Assembly: GCF_023051105.1 (NCBI RefSeq)
Contig: NZ_JALKIL010000019.1
Span: 21,613 to 85,612 of the forward strand
DNA: 64,000 bases
Reading direction: 5' to 3'
From: Anaerobiospirillum sp. NML120449
GTDB taxonomy: Bacteria > Pseudomonadota > Gammaproteobacteria > Enterobacterales > Succinivibrionaceae
Part shown: in pieces, positions 1 to 9,433 of the stretch
How the letters are laid out: each line of letters opens with the position of its first letter
Position numbering within the stretch: position 1 is the first letter of the stretch
Notes under the pieces: model-generated
What the model saw: the letters and a program-made list of their open reading frames with translations, nothing else
Databases searched by the model: none
What the model was told of the DNA's origin: nothing
Program-made: the position numbers and the translations under genes

Positions 1-3000
1 CATTCACTATCTGCAAAAGCGTGGACGTGGCGATACCCTGGTATTCCTGCCTGGCGAGCGCGATATTCTGGAAATTTCCCAGTTCCTGCGCAAGGCCGGT
101 CTGCGTGACACCGAGATTGTTCCACTGTATGCACGTCTTGCTACTGCAGAGCAGAACAAAATCTTCACCGAGCACAGCGGTGTACGTATTGTGCTGGCCA
201 CCAACGTAGCTGAAACCTCGCTGACCGTACCGGGCATACGTTATGTTATTGATCCTGGTCTTGCCCGTATTTCACGTTACTCATCACGTACCAAGGTGCA
301 GCGTCTGCCAATTGAGCCAATTTCCCAGGCCAGTGCCAATCAGCGTAAAGGCCGTTGTGGTCGTGTCAGTGACGGTATTTGCGTGCGCCTGTACTCCAAA
401 GAGGATTTTGACAACCGTCCACAGTTTACTGATCCGGAAATCCTGCGAACCAATCTGGCCTCGGTTCTGCTGCAGATGGCTTCACTGCGTCTTGGCAGAA
501 TTGAGAATTTCCCTTTTATTGACGCTCCGGCCCCACGTCAGGTAAGTGATGGTCTTCGTCTGCTCGATGAGCTTGGTGCTGTAAGCGAGCGCCCATGGAC
601 CGGCAGTGGCAATGACTCCGGAAACGCAAATGTTGCAGTCAGCGGCAGTGACAGCAATGCTGATGGCGATACAGGTGAGGTACGTAGTCGTAACTCAGGC
701 CACAGTGGCCGTGGCCGCAATGGTGATGGTGATCAGCTGCATCTTACTCAGGTTGGCCGCATGATCTCCCGTCTGCCTTGCGATCCTCGTCTTGGTCGTA
801 TGATTGTAGAGGCATCAAAGTACCGTGCTCTCACCGAGGTACTGGTCATTGTGTCAGCTCTGGCAGTCATGGATCCTCGTGAGTACCCGCTTGATAAGAA
901 AGAAGCCGCAGCTCAGTACCATCGTCGCTTTAACGATGAGAAGTCTGACTTCCTGTCCATCCTCAAGCTCTATGACTACATCAGAGAGCTGCAGAGCTCA
1001 CTGTCCGGTTCTGCGCTGCGCCGTCAGCTCAAGCAGGAGTTTATTTCATTCCTGAGAGTGCGTGAGTGGCTTGATGTGCTGCGTCAGCTGCGTGCCAGTG
1101 CTCAGCTCATGGGGCTTAACTTCAATGAGGAAAAGGCTGATTACGAGTCCATTCACCGTTCTCTTATATCAGGCCTTCTAAGTCATCTGGGTATGCTTGA
1201 GCCAAATGGCGCCAACTATATCGGTGCCCGTGGCTCACGTTTTGTCATCTTCCCGGCTTCGGCTCTGGCTAAAAAACCTCCTAAGTGGATCTGTGCAGCT
1301 GAACTCTCAGAGACCAGCCGTCTTTTTGCCCGTACTGTAGCTTCCATTGACCCTGTCTATGCTGAGGCCTGTGCCGGTCATCTGATTAAGAACAGCTATA
1401 ACGAGCCGCACTGGTCCAAGAAGAACGGTGCTGTTATGGCCTCTCTGACCCGCAGCATCTACGGTCTGCCTATTGTGCAAAAGCGCATGGTTCAGTATCA
1501 GGATATTGATCCTCGTCTGTGTCATGAGCTGATGATTTCAGATGGCTTTGTTGGAGGCAACCTTGAGTGCAACCATCGCTTCTTCAAGCACAATATCTCT
1601 CTTATCGATGATGTAGAGTATCTTGAAGACAAGGTGCGTCGCCGTGATCTGCTGGTAGATGCCAGCACTCTTGAGCAGTTCTATGCCGAACGCATTCCTG
1701 AGCATATCTGCAACATCCGCGATTTTGACAAGTGGTGGAAGACAAAGAGCAAGGAAGATCCGCATTTTCTCGACTTCAGCTATGAGCTGATTGCTCGCAC
1801 AGACATTATGGGCATTGAGGAGCGCTCTTATCCTGAGTTCTGGCATCAGGGCTCCCTGCGCTTCAAGCTCAGCTATGTCTTTGATATAGGCTCTGACAGA
1901 GACGGTGTCACAGTACATATTCCTATTACTGTGCTCAATCAGGTCAAGGTTGAGGCTTTCCTGTGGCAGATTCCAGGTATGCGAAACGAGCTGTTTGCTA
2001 CCTTAATCCGCTCACTGCCAAAGCGTCTGCGCCGCAATCTGATTCCGGCACCTGAGTATGCCAAGGCCCTCGAGGAAAGCCTGTCCATATACACAGCCGG
2101 TATCAATAACCCTGATGCTGCAGCAACTGCAGCCGGGGCCTCAGGCTCTGTACAAGGCGCAGGCGCGGGCGCTGACAGTTCGGGCAATCCTGCAAGGGGA
2201 GGCGGTCTTGCTGCCAGGGCTGCAAAGTCTGCCCGTGGCTCTGACAATCTCTTTACTGCCGTAGCACGCGAGCTTACCCGTATGGGTGGTGAGATTGTTA
2301 CTGCCGATGATTTTGACCGCAGCCTTATTCCTGATTATCTTTTTGTCAATTTCTCCATTGAGGATGTCAATGGTCAGGAAATAGCTTTTGGTAAGGACTT
2401 TACTGCTCTGTCATCACGACTGCAGGGCAAGGCCCGCGAGGTGCTCCATCAGGTGGTGCGTACTCATAAGGTCAGTGCTCCGGCTCAGGAGTGGGAGTAT
2501 GGCACTATCAAGAAAGAGCAGGTTACCCGCCAGGGATCATTGCGTATTACTGCCTATCCGGCTCTTACTGACAGAGGAGATGGTGTAACCCTTGAGCTTT
2601 ATGACAATCCGCAGCGTCAGGCACGTGCCATGGAGCAGGGCGCAGTAAAGCTTATTGCTCTGAGTCTCAAGAGCCCAACTGGTTATCTTGAAACTCATCT
2701 GCCTAACAGGGCCAAGCTGTCGATGTACTATCAGCCTCTGGGATCTATCAAAGAGCTGATTTTCGATCTCATGCTCTGTGCCATCAGAAACATCATGGAT
2801 CGCAATGGCGGTGTGCCATGGGATGAAGAGAGCTTTGTACGCATCAAGGAGATAGTACGAGGTGAGCTCAATGATGAAGCTCTGAGCATTGCCCGCAGCA
2901 TCGAGGACAGCCTTATTAAGGCTCACGAGCTGCGTCGTCTGCTCAAGCGCAGCATTTCCTTTGATCAGGCCCGCTCTTATGCTGACATGCAGGCCCAGCT

Positions 3001-3352
3001 GGACAGCCTTATCTACAAGGGCTTTATCAGCGACTGTGGCACTGAACATTTAAGCGAACTGCCACGCTATCTTCAGGCCGCTCTTGAGCGCCTGCAGCGC
3101 CTCAACCGCGATGTAGTACGTGACCAGATGTATATGCGTACTCTTGATAACCTCAATGAGGAGTACCAGAAGGTTATACGCAGTTATCACGAAGATCTGC
3201 TGCCTCCGCCGCTCAAAGATGTACGCTGGATGATTGAGGAGCTGCGCGTATCCTACTTTGCCCAGCACCTTGGTGTGAATGGCCCAATCTCGGACAAGCG
3301 TATCTACAGCGAGCTCGAGCGCATCACCCGCGAGTGGCCACCTCACAAGTAA
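1..3352 (+). CDS. hrpA: ATP-dependent RNA helicase HrpA, 3' part (starts before window)
   Basis: DEAH-box RNA helicase. The reading frame is open from base 2, so the N-terminal RecA1 domain with Walker A and DEAH lies outside the window. Visible are the end of RecA2 with motif V (LATNVAETSLTVPGI) and motif VI (QRKGRCGR), then the winged-helix/ratchet (HA2) part and the long C-terminal HrpA-specific region. About 1115 codons are visible against roughly 1300 for the E. coli protein. After LDELGAV (about 590-735) a Ser/Gly/Asn/Asp-rich insert of about 45 residues interrupts the place where family members run straight into LTxxGR; a second Ala/Gly-rich insert lies near 2110-2230. Both keep the frame, so the protein is probably functional. 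A hairpin terminator at 3459 ends the unit. HrpA is known to act on stalled ribosomes and mRNA; that role is taken from the family. Confidence 0.93.
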   Translation, partial: IHYLQKRGRGDTLVFLPGERDILEISQFLRKAGLRDTEIVPLYARLATAEQNKIFTEHSGVRIVLATNVAETSLTVPGIRYVIDPGLARISRYSSRTKVQRLPIEPISQASANQRKGRCGRVSDGICVRLYSKEDFDNRPQFTDPEILRTNLASVLLQMASLRLGRIENFPFIDAPAPRQVSDGLRLLDELGAVSERPWTGSGNDSGNANVAVSGSDSNADGDTGEVRSRNSGHSGRGRNGDGDQLHLTQVGRMISRLPCDPRLGRMIVEASKYRALTEVLVIVSALAVMDPREYPLDKKEAAAQYHRRFNDEKSDFLSILKLYDYIRELQSSLSGSALRRQLKQEFISFLRVREWLDVLRQLRASAQLMGLNFNEEKADYESIHRSLISGLLSHLGMLEPNGANYIGARGSRFVIFPASALAKKPPKWICAAELSETSRLFARTVASIDPVYAEACAGHLIKNSYNEPHWSKKNGAVMASLTRSIYGLPIVQKRMVQYQDIDPRLCHELMISDGFVGGNLECNHRFFKHNISLIDDVEYLEDKVRRRDLLVDASTLEQFYAERIPEHICNIRDFDKWWKTKSKEDPHFLDFSYELIARTDIMGIEERSYPEFWHQGSLRFKLSYVFDIGSDRDGVTVHIPITVLNQVKVEAFLWQIPGMRNELFATLIRSLPKRLRRNLIPAPEYAKALEESLSIYTAGINNPDAAATAAGASGSVQGAGAGADSSGNPARGGGLAARAAKSARGSDNLFTAVARELTRMGGEIVTADDFDRSLIPDYLFVNFSIEDVNGQEIAFGKDFTALSSRLQGKAREVLHQVVRTHKVSAPAQEWEYGTIKKEQVTRQGSLRITAYPALTDRGDGVTLELYDNPQRQARAMEQGAVKLIALSLKSPTGYLETHLPNRAKLSMYYQPLGSIKELIFDLMLCAIRNIMDRNGGVPWDEESFVRIKEIVRGELNDEALSIARSIEDSLIKAHELRRLLKRSISFDQARSYADMQAQLDSLIYKGFISDCGTEHLSELPRYLQAALERLQRLNRDVVRDQMYMRTLDNLNEEYQKVIRSYHEDLLPPPLKDVRWMIEELRVSYFAQHLGVNGPISDKRIYSELERITREWPPHK

Positions 3353-3360
3353 CTGTCCAC

Positions 3361-3390
3361 CGGCCGAAGATCCGCCGGCCGAAGATCCGC
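3361..3390. repeat. 15-bp direct repeat, 2 copies
   Basis: Two adjacent exact copies of CGGCCGAAGATCCGC directly after the hrpA stop codon. Confidence 0.85.
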
Positions 3391-3458
3391 CGACCCACCG
3401 ATTTGGCGGCCATGCTGGCCGGTGGCCCTGGCAGTCCATTGGCCCCTGCCAGAACAGA

Positions 3459-3500
3459 AAGGGGACAGTCTGAACAAATCAGACTGTCCCCTTCTTTTTG
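3459..3500 (+). terminator. Intrinsic terminator after hrpA
   Basis: Perfect 15-bp inverted repeat (AAGGGGACAGTCTGA / TCAGACTGTCCCCTT, 5-nt loop) followed by CTTTTT. An almost identical hairpin lies at 7304-7339 after the flagellin array. Confidence 0.85.
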
Positions 3501-3788
3501 CGCAGATAGCGCAGGTCTTCAAAATTTTGAAAATGTAAAGCTAATTTGACGCATGTATTTTCTGGCCCCGGCTTAGCGCAGTTCCTGTGGCATAAGGCAG
3601 AGCAGTTCATGACTTGCGAAACTGCTTATACACAAGGATTTGCATGTGTCTTTCGGATACCGTGATGATTGAAAGCTGGAAAAATAGTTTCAGTTATTTT
3701 TAGAAATAATGAAATGGCTGTCTGACTGATAAATAAGGCAAATGCAGGGCAATTTGCTGTCAGATTACATAGATACGTAATTTCTGTC

Positions 3789-3804
3789 TGGCAAGTGTCT
3801 TGCA
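3789..3804 (+). promoter_or_regulatory. Sigma-54 promoter of fla1
   Basis: TGGCAAGTGTCTTGCA matches the -24/-12 consensus TGGCAC-N5-TTGC with one mismatch. Transcription would start near 3815, giving a leader of about 105 nt. The rest of 3501-3919 shows no other gene. Confidence 0.75.
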
Positions 3805-3919
3805 GTGTCTGGATTGATCGAATACCGTGTCATCGCTTACATACAAGTAATGAGCGTGGCTTCCATAGTTTTTCAGGCCCGTCAGGGTCAGTATTAGAAC
3901 CAGAACATGGAGATAAAGA

Positions 3920-4858
3920 ATGGCCCTGTACGTTAATACGAATGTCAGCAGCATTAATGCCCAGCGCAAGCTGAGCAATGCTACGCTGAGCTTAAACACC
4001 TCATATCAGCGCCTCTCTTCAGGCCTGCGTATCAACTCAGCCAAGGACGACGCAGCTGGTCTGCAGATTTCCGACCGCCTGACCTCTCAGATCAACGGCC
4101 TTAATCAGGGCAACCGTAACACCAATGACGGTATCGCTCTGGCTCAGACCATTGAAGGTGCTCTGGACGAGACCACCAACATGCTGCAGCGTATCCGTGT
4201 GCTGGCGGTACAGTCCGCCAACGGTACCAACTCCCAGAAGGACCGCGATGCCCTCCAGGAAGAAGTAACCCAGCTCTCTGCTGAAATTACCCGTATTGCC
4301 AAGCAGACAACCTTTGCTGGCGACCAGATTCTTGATGGCGCAGGTGCAGGTTTAATTCCGGGCACAGGTAATAACAAGGGCAAGATCGTATTCCAGGTAG
4401 GTGCTAATGCCGGCAATACTCTGTCTCTTGACTGGTCAGCTGCATTTACCATGTCTGGCCTTATTAAGCAGATAGGCATCAATGCGCCAGCAGCTAAGGA
4501 CAACGGTCTGTTTAAAATTGCCGATGCATTTGGTCAAGGTAAGGCTGACTACCGCTGGTCTGTTTCCTCTGCAAGTAGCTCTACCAAGACCCTTGAGAAC
4601 ATCGACAAGATGATTCAGGCTGTTGATTCCAAGCGTGCTGGCCTTGGTGCTTTACAGAACAGAATGGAAAGCACAATTCGTAACCAGGCTAACATTTCTG
4701 AGAACCAGTCTGATGCCCGTAGCCGCATAAGAGACACAGACTTCGCCTCTGAGACCGCTGCTCTTACTCAGAATAATATTATCCAGCAGGCTTCTCAGTC
4801 TGTTCTGGCCCAGGCCAACCAGCGTCCTACTATCGCTCTGAGCCTGCTGGGAGGCTAA
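3920..4858 (+). CDS. Flagellin paralogue 1
   Basis: Flagellar filament subunit, 312 residues, exported through the flagellar type III apparatus. It has the conserved N-terminal D0/D1 region ([18 protein letters not shown], then [19 protein letters not shown]), a short variable centre at about residues 143-215 and the C-terminal D1/D0 helices ending LSLLGG. There are no D2/D3 outer domains, so the filament would be thin and smooth. GGAG lies 8 nt before the ATG. Among the copies here its centre ([20 protein letters not shown]) matches only fla2. It is the only + strand copy with a sigma-54 promoter. In Vibrio, the single sigma-54-driven flagellin (FlaA) is the essential one; that this copy plays the same part is inference. 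Confidence 0.97.
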   Translation: MALYVNTNVSSINAQRKLSNATLSLNTSYQRLSSGLRINSAKDDAAGLQISDRLTSQINGLNQGNRNTNDGIALAQTIEGALDETTNMLQRIRVLAVQSANGTNSQKDRDALQEEVTQLSAEITRIAKQTTFAGDQILDGAGAGLIPGTGNNKGKIVFQVGANAGNTLSLDWSAAFTMSGLIKQIGINAPAAKDNGLFKIADAFGQGKADYRWSVSSASSSTKTLENIDKMIQAVDSKRAGLGALQNRMESTIRNQANISENQSDARSRIRDTDFASETAALTQNNIIQQASQSVLAQANQRPTIALSLLGG

Positions 4859-4859
4859 C

Positions 4860-4910
4860 AGAAAGTTTTCTGTCCAGCGAAAATTCTTTTTCGAAACTTT
4901 CTCTCTTATT
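4860..4910 (+). terminator. Possible hairpin terminator after fla1
   Basis: AGAAAGTTT at 4860 pairs with AAACTTTCT at 4894, with an inner stem CGAAAA/TTTTCG, followed by pyrimidine-rich sequence. The CTCTCTTATTTCTCTCTTA tail is repeated after fla2. Confidence 0.4.
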
Positions 4911-4995
4911 TCTCTCTTAGATATCAAGTTGCTGTGCTGTGAAGCCCGTCGTTATTCAGGGTACGTAACCAGCATGCACACAACACTCCTGGAAG

Positions 4996-5020
4996 GCAGT
5001 ACTTGTTAAGTACTGCTTTT
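4996..5020 (+). promoter_or_regulatory. Conserved hairpin in the fla2 leader
   Basis: Perfect 9-bp inverted repeat GCAGTACTT-GTT-AAGTACTGC followed by TTTT. The equivalent hairpin before fla3 (6147-6167) ends at the same distance (75 bp) from its ATG, which suggests a leader element or operator of the downstream gene rather than only a terminator of fla1. Confidence 0.5.
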
Positions 5021-5090
5021 CAGCATTAAAAATATTACATAAAGACAACCAGTGAGCTGATGAGGTTCAAAAGGTTTTAGAGAGTAGATT

Positions 5091-6011
5091 ATGGCTTTAT
5101 ACGTTAATACGAACGTCAGTTCCATCAATGCGCAACGCAAGCTCAGTAATGCCACTCTGAGCTTAAACACCTCATATCAGCGCCTCTCTTCAGGCCTGAG
5201 AATCAATTCCGCAAAGGACGACGCTGCAGGTCTGCAGATTGCTGATCGTCTGACTTCCCAGATTAATGGCCTTAATCAGGGCAACCGCAATACCAATGAC
5301 GGTATCGCTCTGGCCCAGACCATCGAAGGTGCTCTGGACGAGACCACCAACATGCTGCAGCGTATCCGTGTGCTGGCCGTACAGTCCGCTAACGGTACTA
5401 ACTCCCAGAAGGACCGTGATGCTCTTCAGGAGGAAGTAACCCAGCTGTCTGCTGAAATCACCCGTATTGCCAAGCAGACAACATTTGCTGGACAACAGAT
5501 TCTGGACGGAGCTAAAGCTGGTCTTATACCTCAAAACGGCAAGCTGACTTTCCAGGTGGGTGCCAATGCTGGTAATACCTTAGATTTAGAGTGGTCAGAT
5601 GCCTTTACTATGTCAGGTATTGCCAAGCAGGCTGGAATTAATCAACCTAGTGCTAAGAATAACGGCCTGACAAAGGTCGATATCGGTAACAATAAATTTG
5701 ACTATCGCTGGTCTGTATCTTCAGCCAGTACTTCTACCAAGACCCTTGAGAACATCGACAAGATGATTCAGGCAGTTGATTCCAAGCGTGCTGGTCTTGG
5801 TGCTTTACAGAACAGAATGGAAAGTACCATTCGTAACCAGGCTAATATCTCTGAAAATCAGTCTGATGCCCGTAGCCGCATAAGAGACACAGACTTCGCC
5901 TCTGAGACTGCTGCACTCACTCAGAACAACATTATCCAGCAGGCTTCTCAGTCTGTTCTGGCCCAGGCCAACCAGCGTCCAACTATCGCTCTGAGCCTGC
6001 TTGGAGGTTAA
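5091..6011 (+). CDS. Flagellin paralogue 2
   Basis: Flagellin of 306 residues, closest to fla1 across the variable centre ([20 protein letters not shown]) and ending LSLLGG. It differs from fla1 mainly at about residues 140-205. The first 130 residues are the same apart from scattered positions such as ISDRL to IADRL. The ribosome site is a weak GAGAG about 6 nt before the ATG, shared with fla3. No sigma-54 match exists upstream; the 120 bp before the start are homologous to those before fla3, so these two copies probably share a promoter class different from fla1. Confidence 0.97.
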   Translation: MALYVNTNVSSINAQRKLSNATLSLNTSYQRLSSGLRINSAKDDAAGLQIADRLTSQINGLNQGNRNTNDGIALAQTIEGALDETTNMLQRIRVLAVQSANGTNSQKDRDALQEEVTQLSAEITRIAKQTTFAGQQILDGAKAGLIPQNGKLTFQVGANAGNTLDLEWSDAFTMSGIAKQAGINQPSAKNNGLTKVDIGNNKFDYRWSVSSASTSTKTLENIDKMIQAVDSKRAGLGALQNRMESTIRNQANISENQSDARSRIRDTDFASETAALTQNNIIQQASQSVLAQANQRPTIALSLLGG

Positions 6012-6092
6012 CAGACAACGCTCTGTTGCCCCATATTTTTTTCGATACTTTCTCTCTTATTTCTCTCTTATATCTGAAGTTGATGTGCTTCT

Positions 6093-6117
6093 AAGCTCCC
6101 TGTGTAACAGGGGAGCT
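6093..6117 (+). terminator. Hairpin after fla2
   Basis: AAGCTCCC-TGT / ACA-GGGGAGCTT inverted repeat, GC-rich but without a strong T run. Confidence 0.4.
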
Positions 6118-6146
6118 TCAGCTGTATGCACACAACTTTTTTGAAG

Positions 6147-6167
6147 GCAGTACCTGTTTCGTACTGC
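6147..6167 (+). promoter_or_regulatory. Conserved hairpin in the fla3 leader
   Basis: GCAGTAC-N7-GTACTGC, 75 bp before the fla3 ATG; counterpart of 4996-5016 before fla2. Both are followed by the shared block AAAATATTACA and by AAAAGGTTTTAGAGAGTAGA before the start codon. Confidence 0.5.
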
Positions 6168-6241
6168 TGCTTCAATACTGAAAATATTACAGAAAGATAC
6201 CTTGTAACCTGTAAGGTATAAAAGGTTTTAGAGAGTAGAAT

Positions 6242-7195
6242 ATGGCTTTATACGTTAACACGAACGTCAGTTCGATCAATGCTCAGCGCAAGCTGAGTAA
6301 TGCAACCCTGAGTTTGAATACCAGCTATCAGCGCCTCTCTTCAGGCCTGCGTATCAACTCAGCCAAGGACGACGCAGCCGGTCTGCAGATCTCTGACCGC
6401 CTGACCTCCCAGATCAATGGCCTTAATCAGGGCAACCGCAACACCAATGACGGTATCGCTCTGGCCCAGACCATTGAAGGTGCTCTGGACGAAACCACCA
6501 ACATGCTGCAGCGTATTCGTGTGCTGGCGGTACAGTCTGCCAACGGTACCAACTCAGCTGCTGACCGTAAGGCTCTGCAGGAAGAGGTTACCCAGCTGTC
6601 TGCCGAAATCACACGTATCGCCAAGCAGACTACTTTCGCCGGTCAGCTCGTGCTTAACGGAAAGTACGATGCCAATAAAAATAAAAACAGTCTCATTCCA
6701 GCAGACGGCAAGCTTACTTTCCAGGTAGGTGCAAACGCAGGTAATACCCTGCAGCTTGACTGGGGCAATGAGTTCACTTTAAGTGGAATCGCTGTATTAG
6801 CTGGTATTCAGGCTGGTCAGATCGGTGCAACAGGCGATAAAGGCTTAGTTAAGTCAACTGCTGCTGGTGCAGGTGCAACTGCGGTTATTCGTTTTGGCGT
6901 ATGTACTGCTCAGGTAGCAACCAATACTCTGGCGAATATTGATGCTCTTATTCAGGCTGTTGATTCCAAGCGTGCTGGTCTGGGTGCTTTACAAAATAGA
7001 ATGGAAAGCACTATTCGTAACCAGGCCAATATCTCTGAGAACCAGTCTGATGCCCGCAGCCGCATAAGAGACACAGACTTCGCCTCTGAGACCGCAGCTC
7101 TGACCCAGAACAACATTATCCAGCAGGCCTCCCAGACCGTGCTTGCTCAGGCCAACCAGCGTCCTACAATCGCTCTTAGCCTGTTAGGTCGTTAA
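6242..7195 (+). CDS. Flagellin paralogue 3
   Basis: Flagellin of 317 residues with the same N-terminal block, a longer central region (about residues 140-235) and the ending LSLLGR. Its centre ([20 protein letters not shown]) belongs to a different type from fla1/fla2 and matches fla7 and the broken fla8 on the opposite strand, with a cysteine that the other copies lack. The segment [13 protein letters not shown] replaces [13 protein letters not shown]. This suggests cassette-like exchange among copies. Followed by a GC-rich terminator of the kind that follows the minus-strand copies. Confidence 0.97.
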   Translation: MALYVNTNVSSINAQRKLSNATLSLNTSYQRLSSGLRINSAKDDAAGLQISDRLTSQINGLNQGNRNTNDGIALAQTIEGALDETTNMLQRIRVLAVQSANGTNSAADRKALQEEVTQLSAEITRIAKQTTFAGQLVLNGKYDANKNKNSLIPADGKLTFQVGANAGNTLQLDWGNEFTLSGIAVLAGIQAGQIGATGDKGLVKSTAAGAGATAVIRFGVCTAQVATNTLANIDALIQAVDSKRAGLGALQNRMESTIRNQANISENQSDARSRIRDTDFASETAALTQNNIIQQASQTVLAQANQRPTIALSLLGR

Positions 7196-7220
7196 TACAG
7201 TATTCTTTTATTATCATTCC

Positions 7221-7243
7221 AGGCGGGGCATACCCGCCTTTTC
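7221..7243 (+). terminator. Terminator of fla3
   Basis: AGGCGGG-GCATA-CCCGCCT followed by TTTCTC. Same AGGCGGG/CCCGCCT stem as after fla4-fla7. Confidence 0.8.
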
Positions 7244-7303
7244 TCGCTCTATTAAAATCGATATTAGTATATGTATGGTGGATCCCTGCAGAGCGTAAAA
7301 ACT

Positions 7304-7339
7304 GAAGGGGACAGTCTGAGTTTTCAGGCTGTCCCCTTC
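7304..7339. terminator. Second copy of the GGGGACAGTCTGA hairpin
   Basis: GAAGGGGACAGTCTGA pairs with TCAGGCTGTCCCCTTC (one G-T pair), followed by GTTATTTT on the + strand. Nearly identical to the hrpA terminator at 3459; the pair brackets the + strand flagellin array. Confidence 0.65.
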
Positions 7340-7452
7340 GTTATTTTGGCCTTTAGATATAGCGTTATGGCGCTCGGAAACTGCGCAACCAGCTGCTCCC
7401 GTATTGAGATTTATGAAGCTGTTCGTGGGCGGAATGGGCGCGCCAGCCCTGG

Positions 7453-7992
7453 CTATTTCTTATCGCTGCTGTCGGTATCTTTTCTGGCAGCTGACTGCTT
7501 GTCGGCATTGCGCTCAGCGGCACCGTCCTTGCGCTGCATTGATTTCTGCAGGTCGCCAACGTTAATGCCCTTACTCTTGAGGTAACGAAGAACAGGGTGG
7601 TAAGGCAGGTTCAGGTAGTTTGCGATAGACTTGACGTCACGGGCCTCATCAGGGCTGTCTGAGGTCAGGCTCTTTTCTACTACGTTATCAATCATGTCCT
7701 GCTTGCTGTCGCTAAGAACAGTCTTGCGGCCGGAGCGGGGCTTGTCTGCAAGACCCTCCATGCCCTTTTCCTGAAAGCGGCTAAGCCACTTTCTGACAGT
7801 CTTGCGATCAAGACCAAGTTCACTGCTGACCTTGGATATAGACTGGAGCTCGGCAAATTTCAGAATTACCTCATAGCGCTCTCGCAGGCGTGAGCTGGCG
7901 CTGCTCGCTACGGCCTTGCGTATACGCTGGAAGTCCGGGTGAGCCTGAATGGCGCTGGCTTCAAGTGTTTTGTCTAACGAGGTCTGGTTCAT
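7453..7992 (-). CDS. Helix-turn-helix protein, IS630-transposase-like DNA-binding domain
   Basis: Protein of 179 residues with no recognisable catalytic part. Residues 35-75 (LKFAELQSISKVSSELGLDRKTVRKWLSRFQEKG) form an HTH of the kind at the N terminus of IS630/Tc1-like transposases, and a second winged-helix-like part follows (GLADKPRSGRK, then SIANYLNLPYHPVLRYLKSKGI). The tail is short, charged and disordered. The DDE domain is absent, so it is either a domesticated regulator or a transposase remnant; the intact frame and the position directly beside the flagellin array favour a regulator. No inverted repeats of an insertion sequence were seen around it. Function is inference. Confidence 0.7.
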   Translation of the reverse strand: MNQTSLDKTLEASAIQAHPDFQRIRKAVASSASSRLRERYEVILKFAELQSISKVSSELGLDRKTVRKWLSRFQEKGMEGLADKPRSGRKTVLSDSKQDMIDNVVEKSLTSDSPDEARDVKSIANYLNLPYHPVLRYLKSKGINVGDLQKSMQRKDGAAERNADKQSAARKDTDSSDKK

Positions 7993-8877
7993 TTCGAGGA
8001 AAAATCCAGGTGCTAAATCGGTTGTGAAATCAGGTTACAAGGAAACAGGACAAGAATATCTTCTGCTGTTGATCTAACGGTGCTGCTTTCACAAGATTCT
8101 GTATTTTCTGTTACTCAGCAGGTACAGGCATGCAGTGTGATGCCTCATCAGGTCTTATAGAGCTGTTTCCATACAGATGTGTGATTCCTTGTTGGACATC
8201 AAGGACATCGGGACACGGTCAGGCGCACATAAAGTATTTTATGTGTATAAAAAGCAAAAGGCATAATAAGTACAGCCCTCTGTAAGGGTACTTAATTCGT
8301 AAGAAATACTACATCTGCATGTCGCTGTCTGTAATTGCTCGCTGGAGAGCCATATTGATATTACGTGTAATTCATTCAGGAAAACCGGCTGCAATCAGTG
8401 AAATTGCAACGGTAGCATGTGCATATTGACCTGATAAGTGCTGACATGGTAAGAGACAGCAGCCAAGTCTAATTTACCATATTATATGCACCGCTCTAAA
8501 ATGCCTCAGAACAGTCATTTGATGTCATATAAACAGACCGCTTTGCAGACTTTGGCTCAGTAGCGATCCGGCCTAATATATCACAGTAGTGACAGTTTTA
8601 CTTTTAAGCTACGCATGAAATATGTTTCGTAAATCATTGATATGGTCAAAATCAGGGCTGAAAAATAAGCTAAAACCCTGCAAATATCATGTGTTATACG
8701 TTTACAGGCAGTATGTACAGTCACAGGTGCGTTATTTTGGTGCGGGTAATAAACCTGTGTAAAAAATATGGTGCAGAAGACTTGATCCTGGTATGGAGGG
8801 GATAAATAGCTGTAGTATTAATGGATGAATATAAAATTGTTTCTGACTTAGTGGGACAGAGCCTGTTGAGCGGGCCG

Positions 8878-9078
8878 GTTGAAAAAGGCAGGGGCGAACA
8901 CACTTGACGGACAGGTTGAAACAGGCAGGGGCGAACAGACTTGACGGACAGGTTGAAACAGGCAGGGGCGAACAGAAATGACGGATCAGGTCGAAACAGG
9001 CAGGGGCGAACAGGCAGGGGCGAACAGACTTGACGGACAGGTCGAAACAGGCAGGGGCGAACAGACTTGACGGACAGG
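8878..9078. repeat. 37-bp tandem repeat, about 5 copies
   Basis: Units of the type GTTGAAACAGGCAGGGGCGA + ACAGACTTGACGGACAG follow each other without spacers from 8878. One copy is internally shortened (8998-9020). It is a minisatellite, not a CRISPR array, because there is no unique sequence between repeats. Confidence 0.85.
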
Positions 9079-9231
9079 CCTGGTTGAGCGGGTAAGGGTG
9101 AGTGAACAGAGCTTCAATTGCCGGGTACGAATTGTGGCAGGGATACTGCGGCAAACTGTCATTGGGAAAGGTAGTCAGCTACTGATGATGGGGAGCTGAC
9201 GGGGTTATTCCTTATCAACTGTAAACATGGA

Positions 9232-9265
9232 AAAGGGGATGGCTCATTCATGGGCCATCCCCTTT
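9232..9265 (-). terminator. Probable terminator of the YebE-like gene
   Basis: AAAGGGGATGGC / GCCATCCCCTTT, 10-nt loop, with a T run on the minus strand. Confidence 0.65.
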
Positions 9266-9433
9266 GTGAACTTTCGGCTTTGTTGTCACAATTGCGCAGG
9301 GGTTTGATTCATGCGTCAGATATGGCTGCAGCACAGCCTGCGCAGGCAATACTCCTGCTCATGGAGCAATGCATTTTGTTATGGGTAAAAGCCCACCAGG
9401 ATTAGCTGTTATAAGGGGCTTACGTGATGAAGT

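Larger units (their letters stand above)
7993..9433. other. Long intergenic region without a credible gene
   Basis: About 1.4 kb, AT-rich up to 8870, with frequent stops in all frames. It holds the 37-bp tandem array at 8878 and the hairpin at 9232. The open frames across the array are products of the repeat. Confidence 0.6.

Noticed and set aside
5020..5075. Sigma-28 promoter before fla2 (TAAAG ... GCTGATGA)
   Set aside because: Spacing is 12 bp rather than the usual 15 between TAAA and the -10, and the fla3 counterpart is poor; left open.
4930..5090. Sigma-54 promoter before fla2
   Set aside because: GG and GC elements at the needed 10-bp spacing do not carry the TGGCA and TTGC contexts; the same holds before fla3.
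8878..9078. CRISPR-like array
   Set aside because: Repeats touch each other with no unique spacers; the same holds for the arrays at 11229 and 15379. No cas genes.
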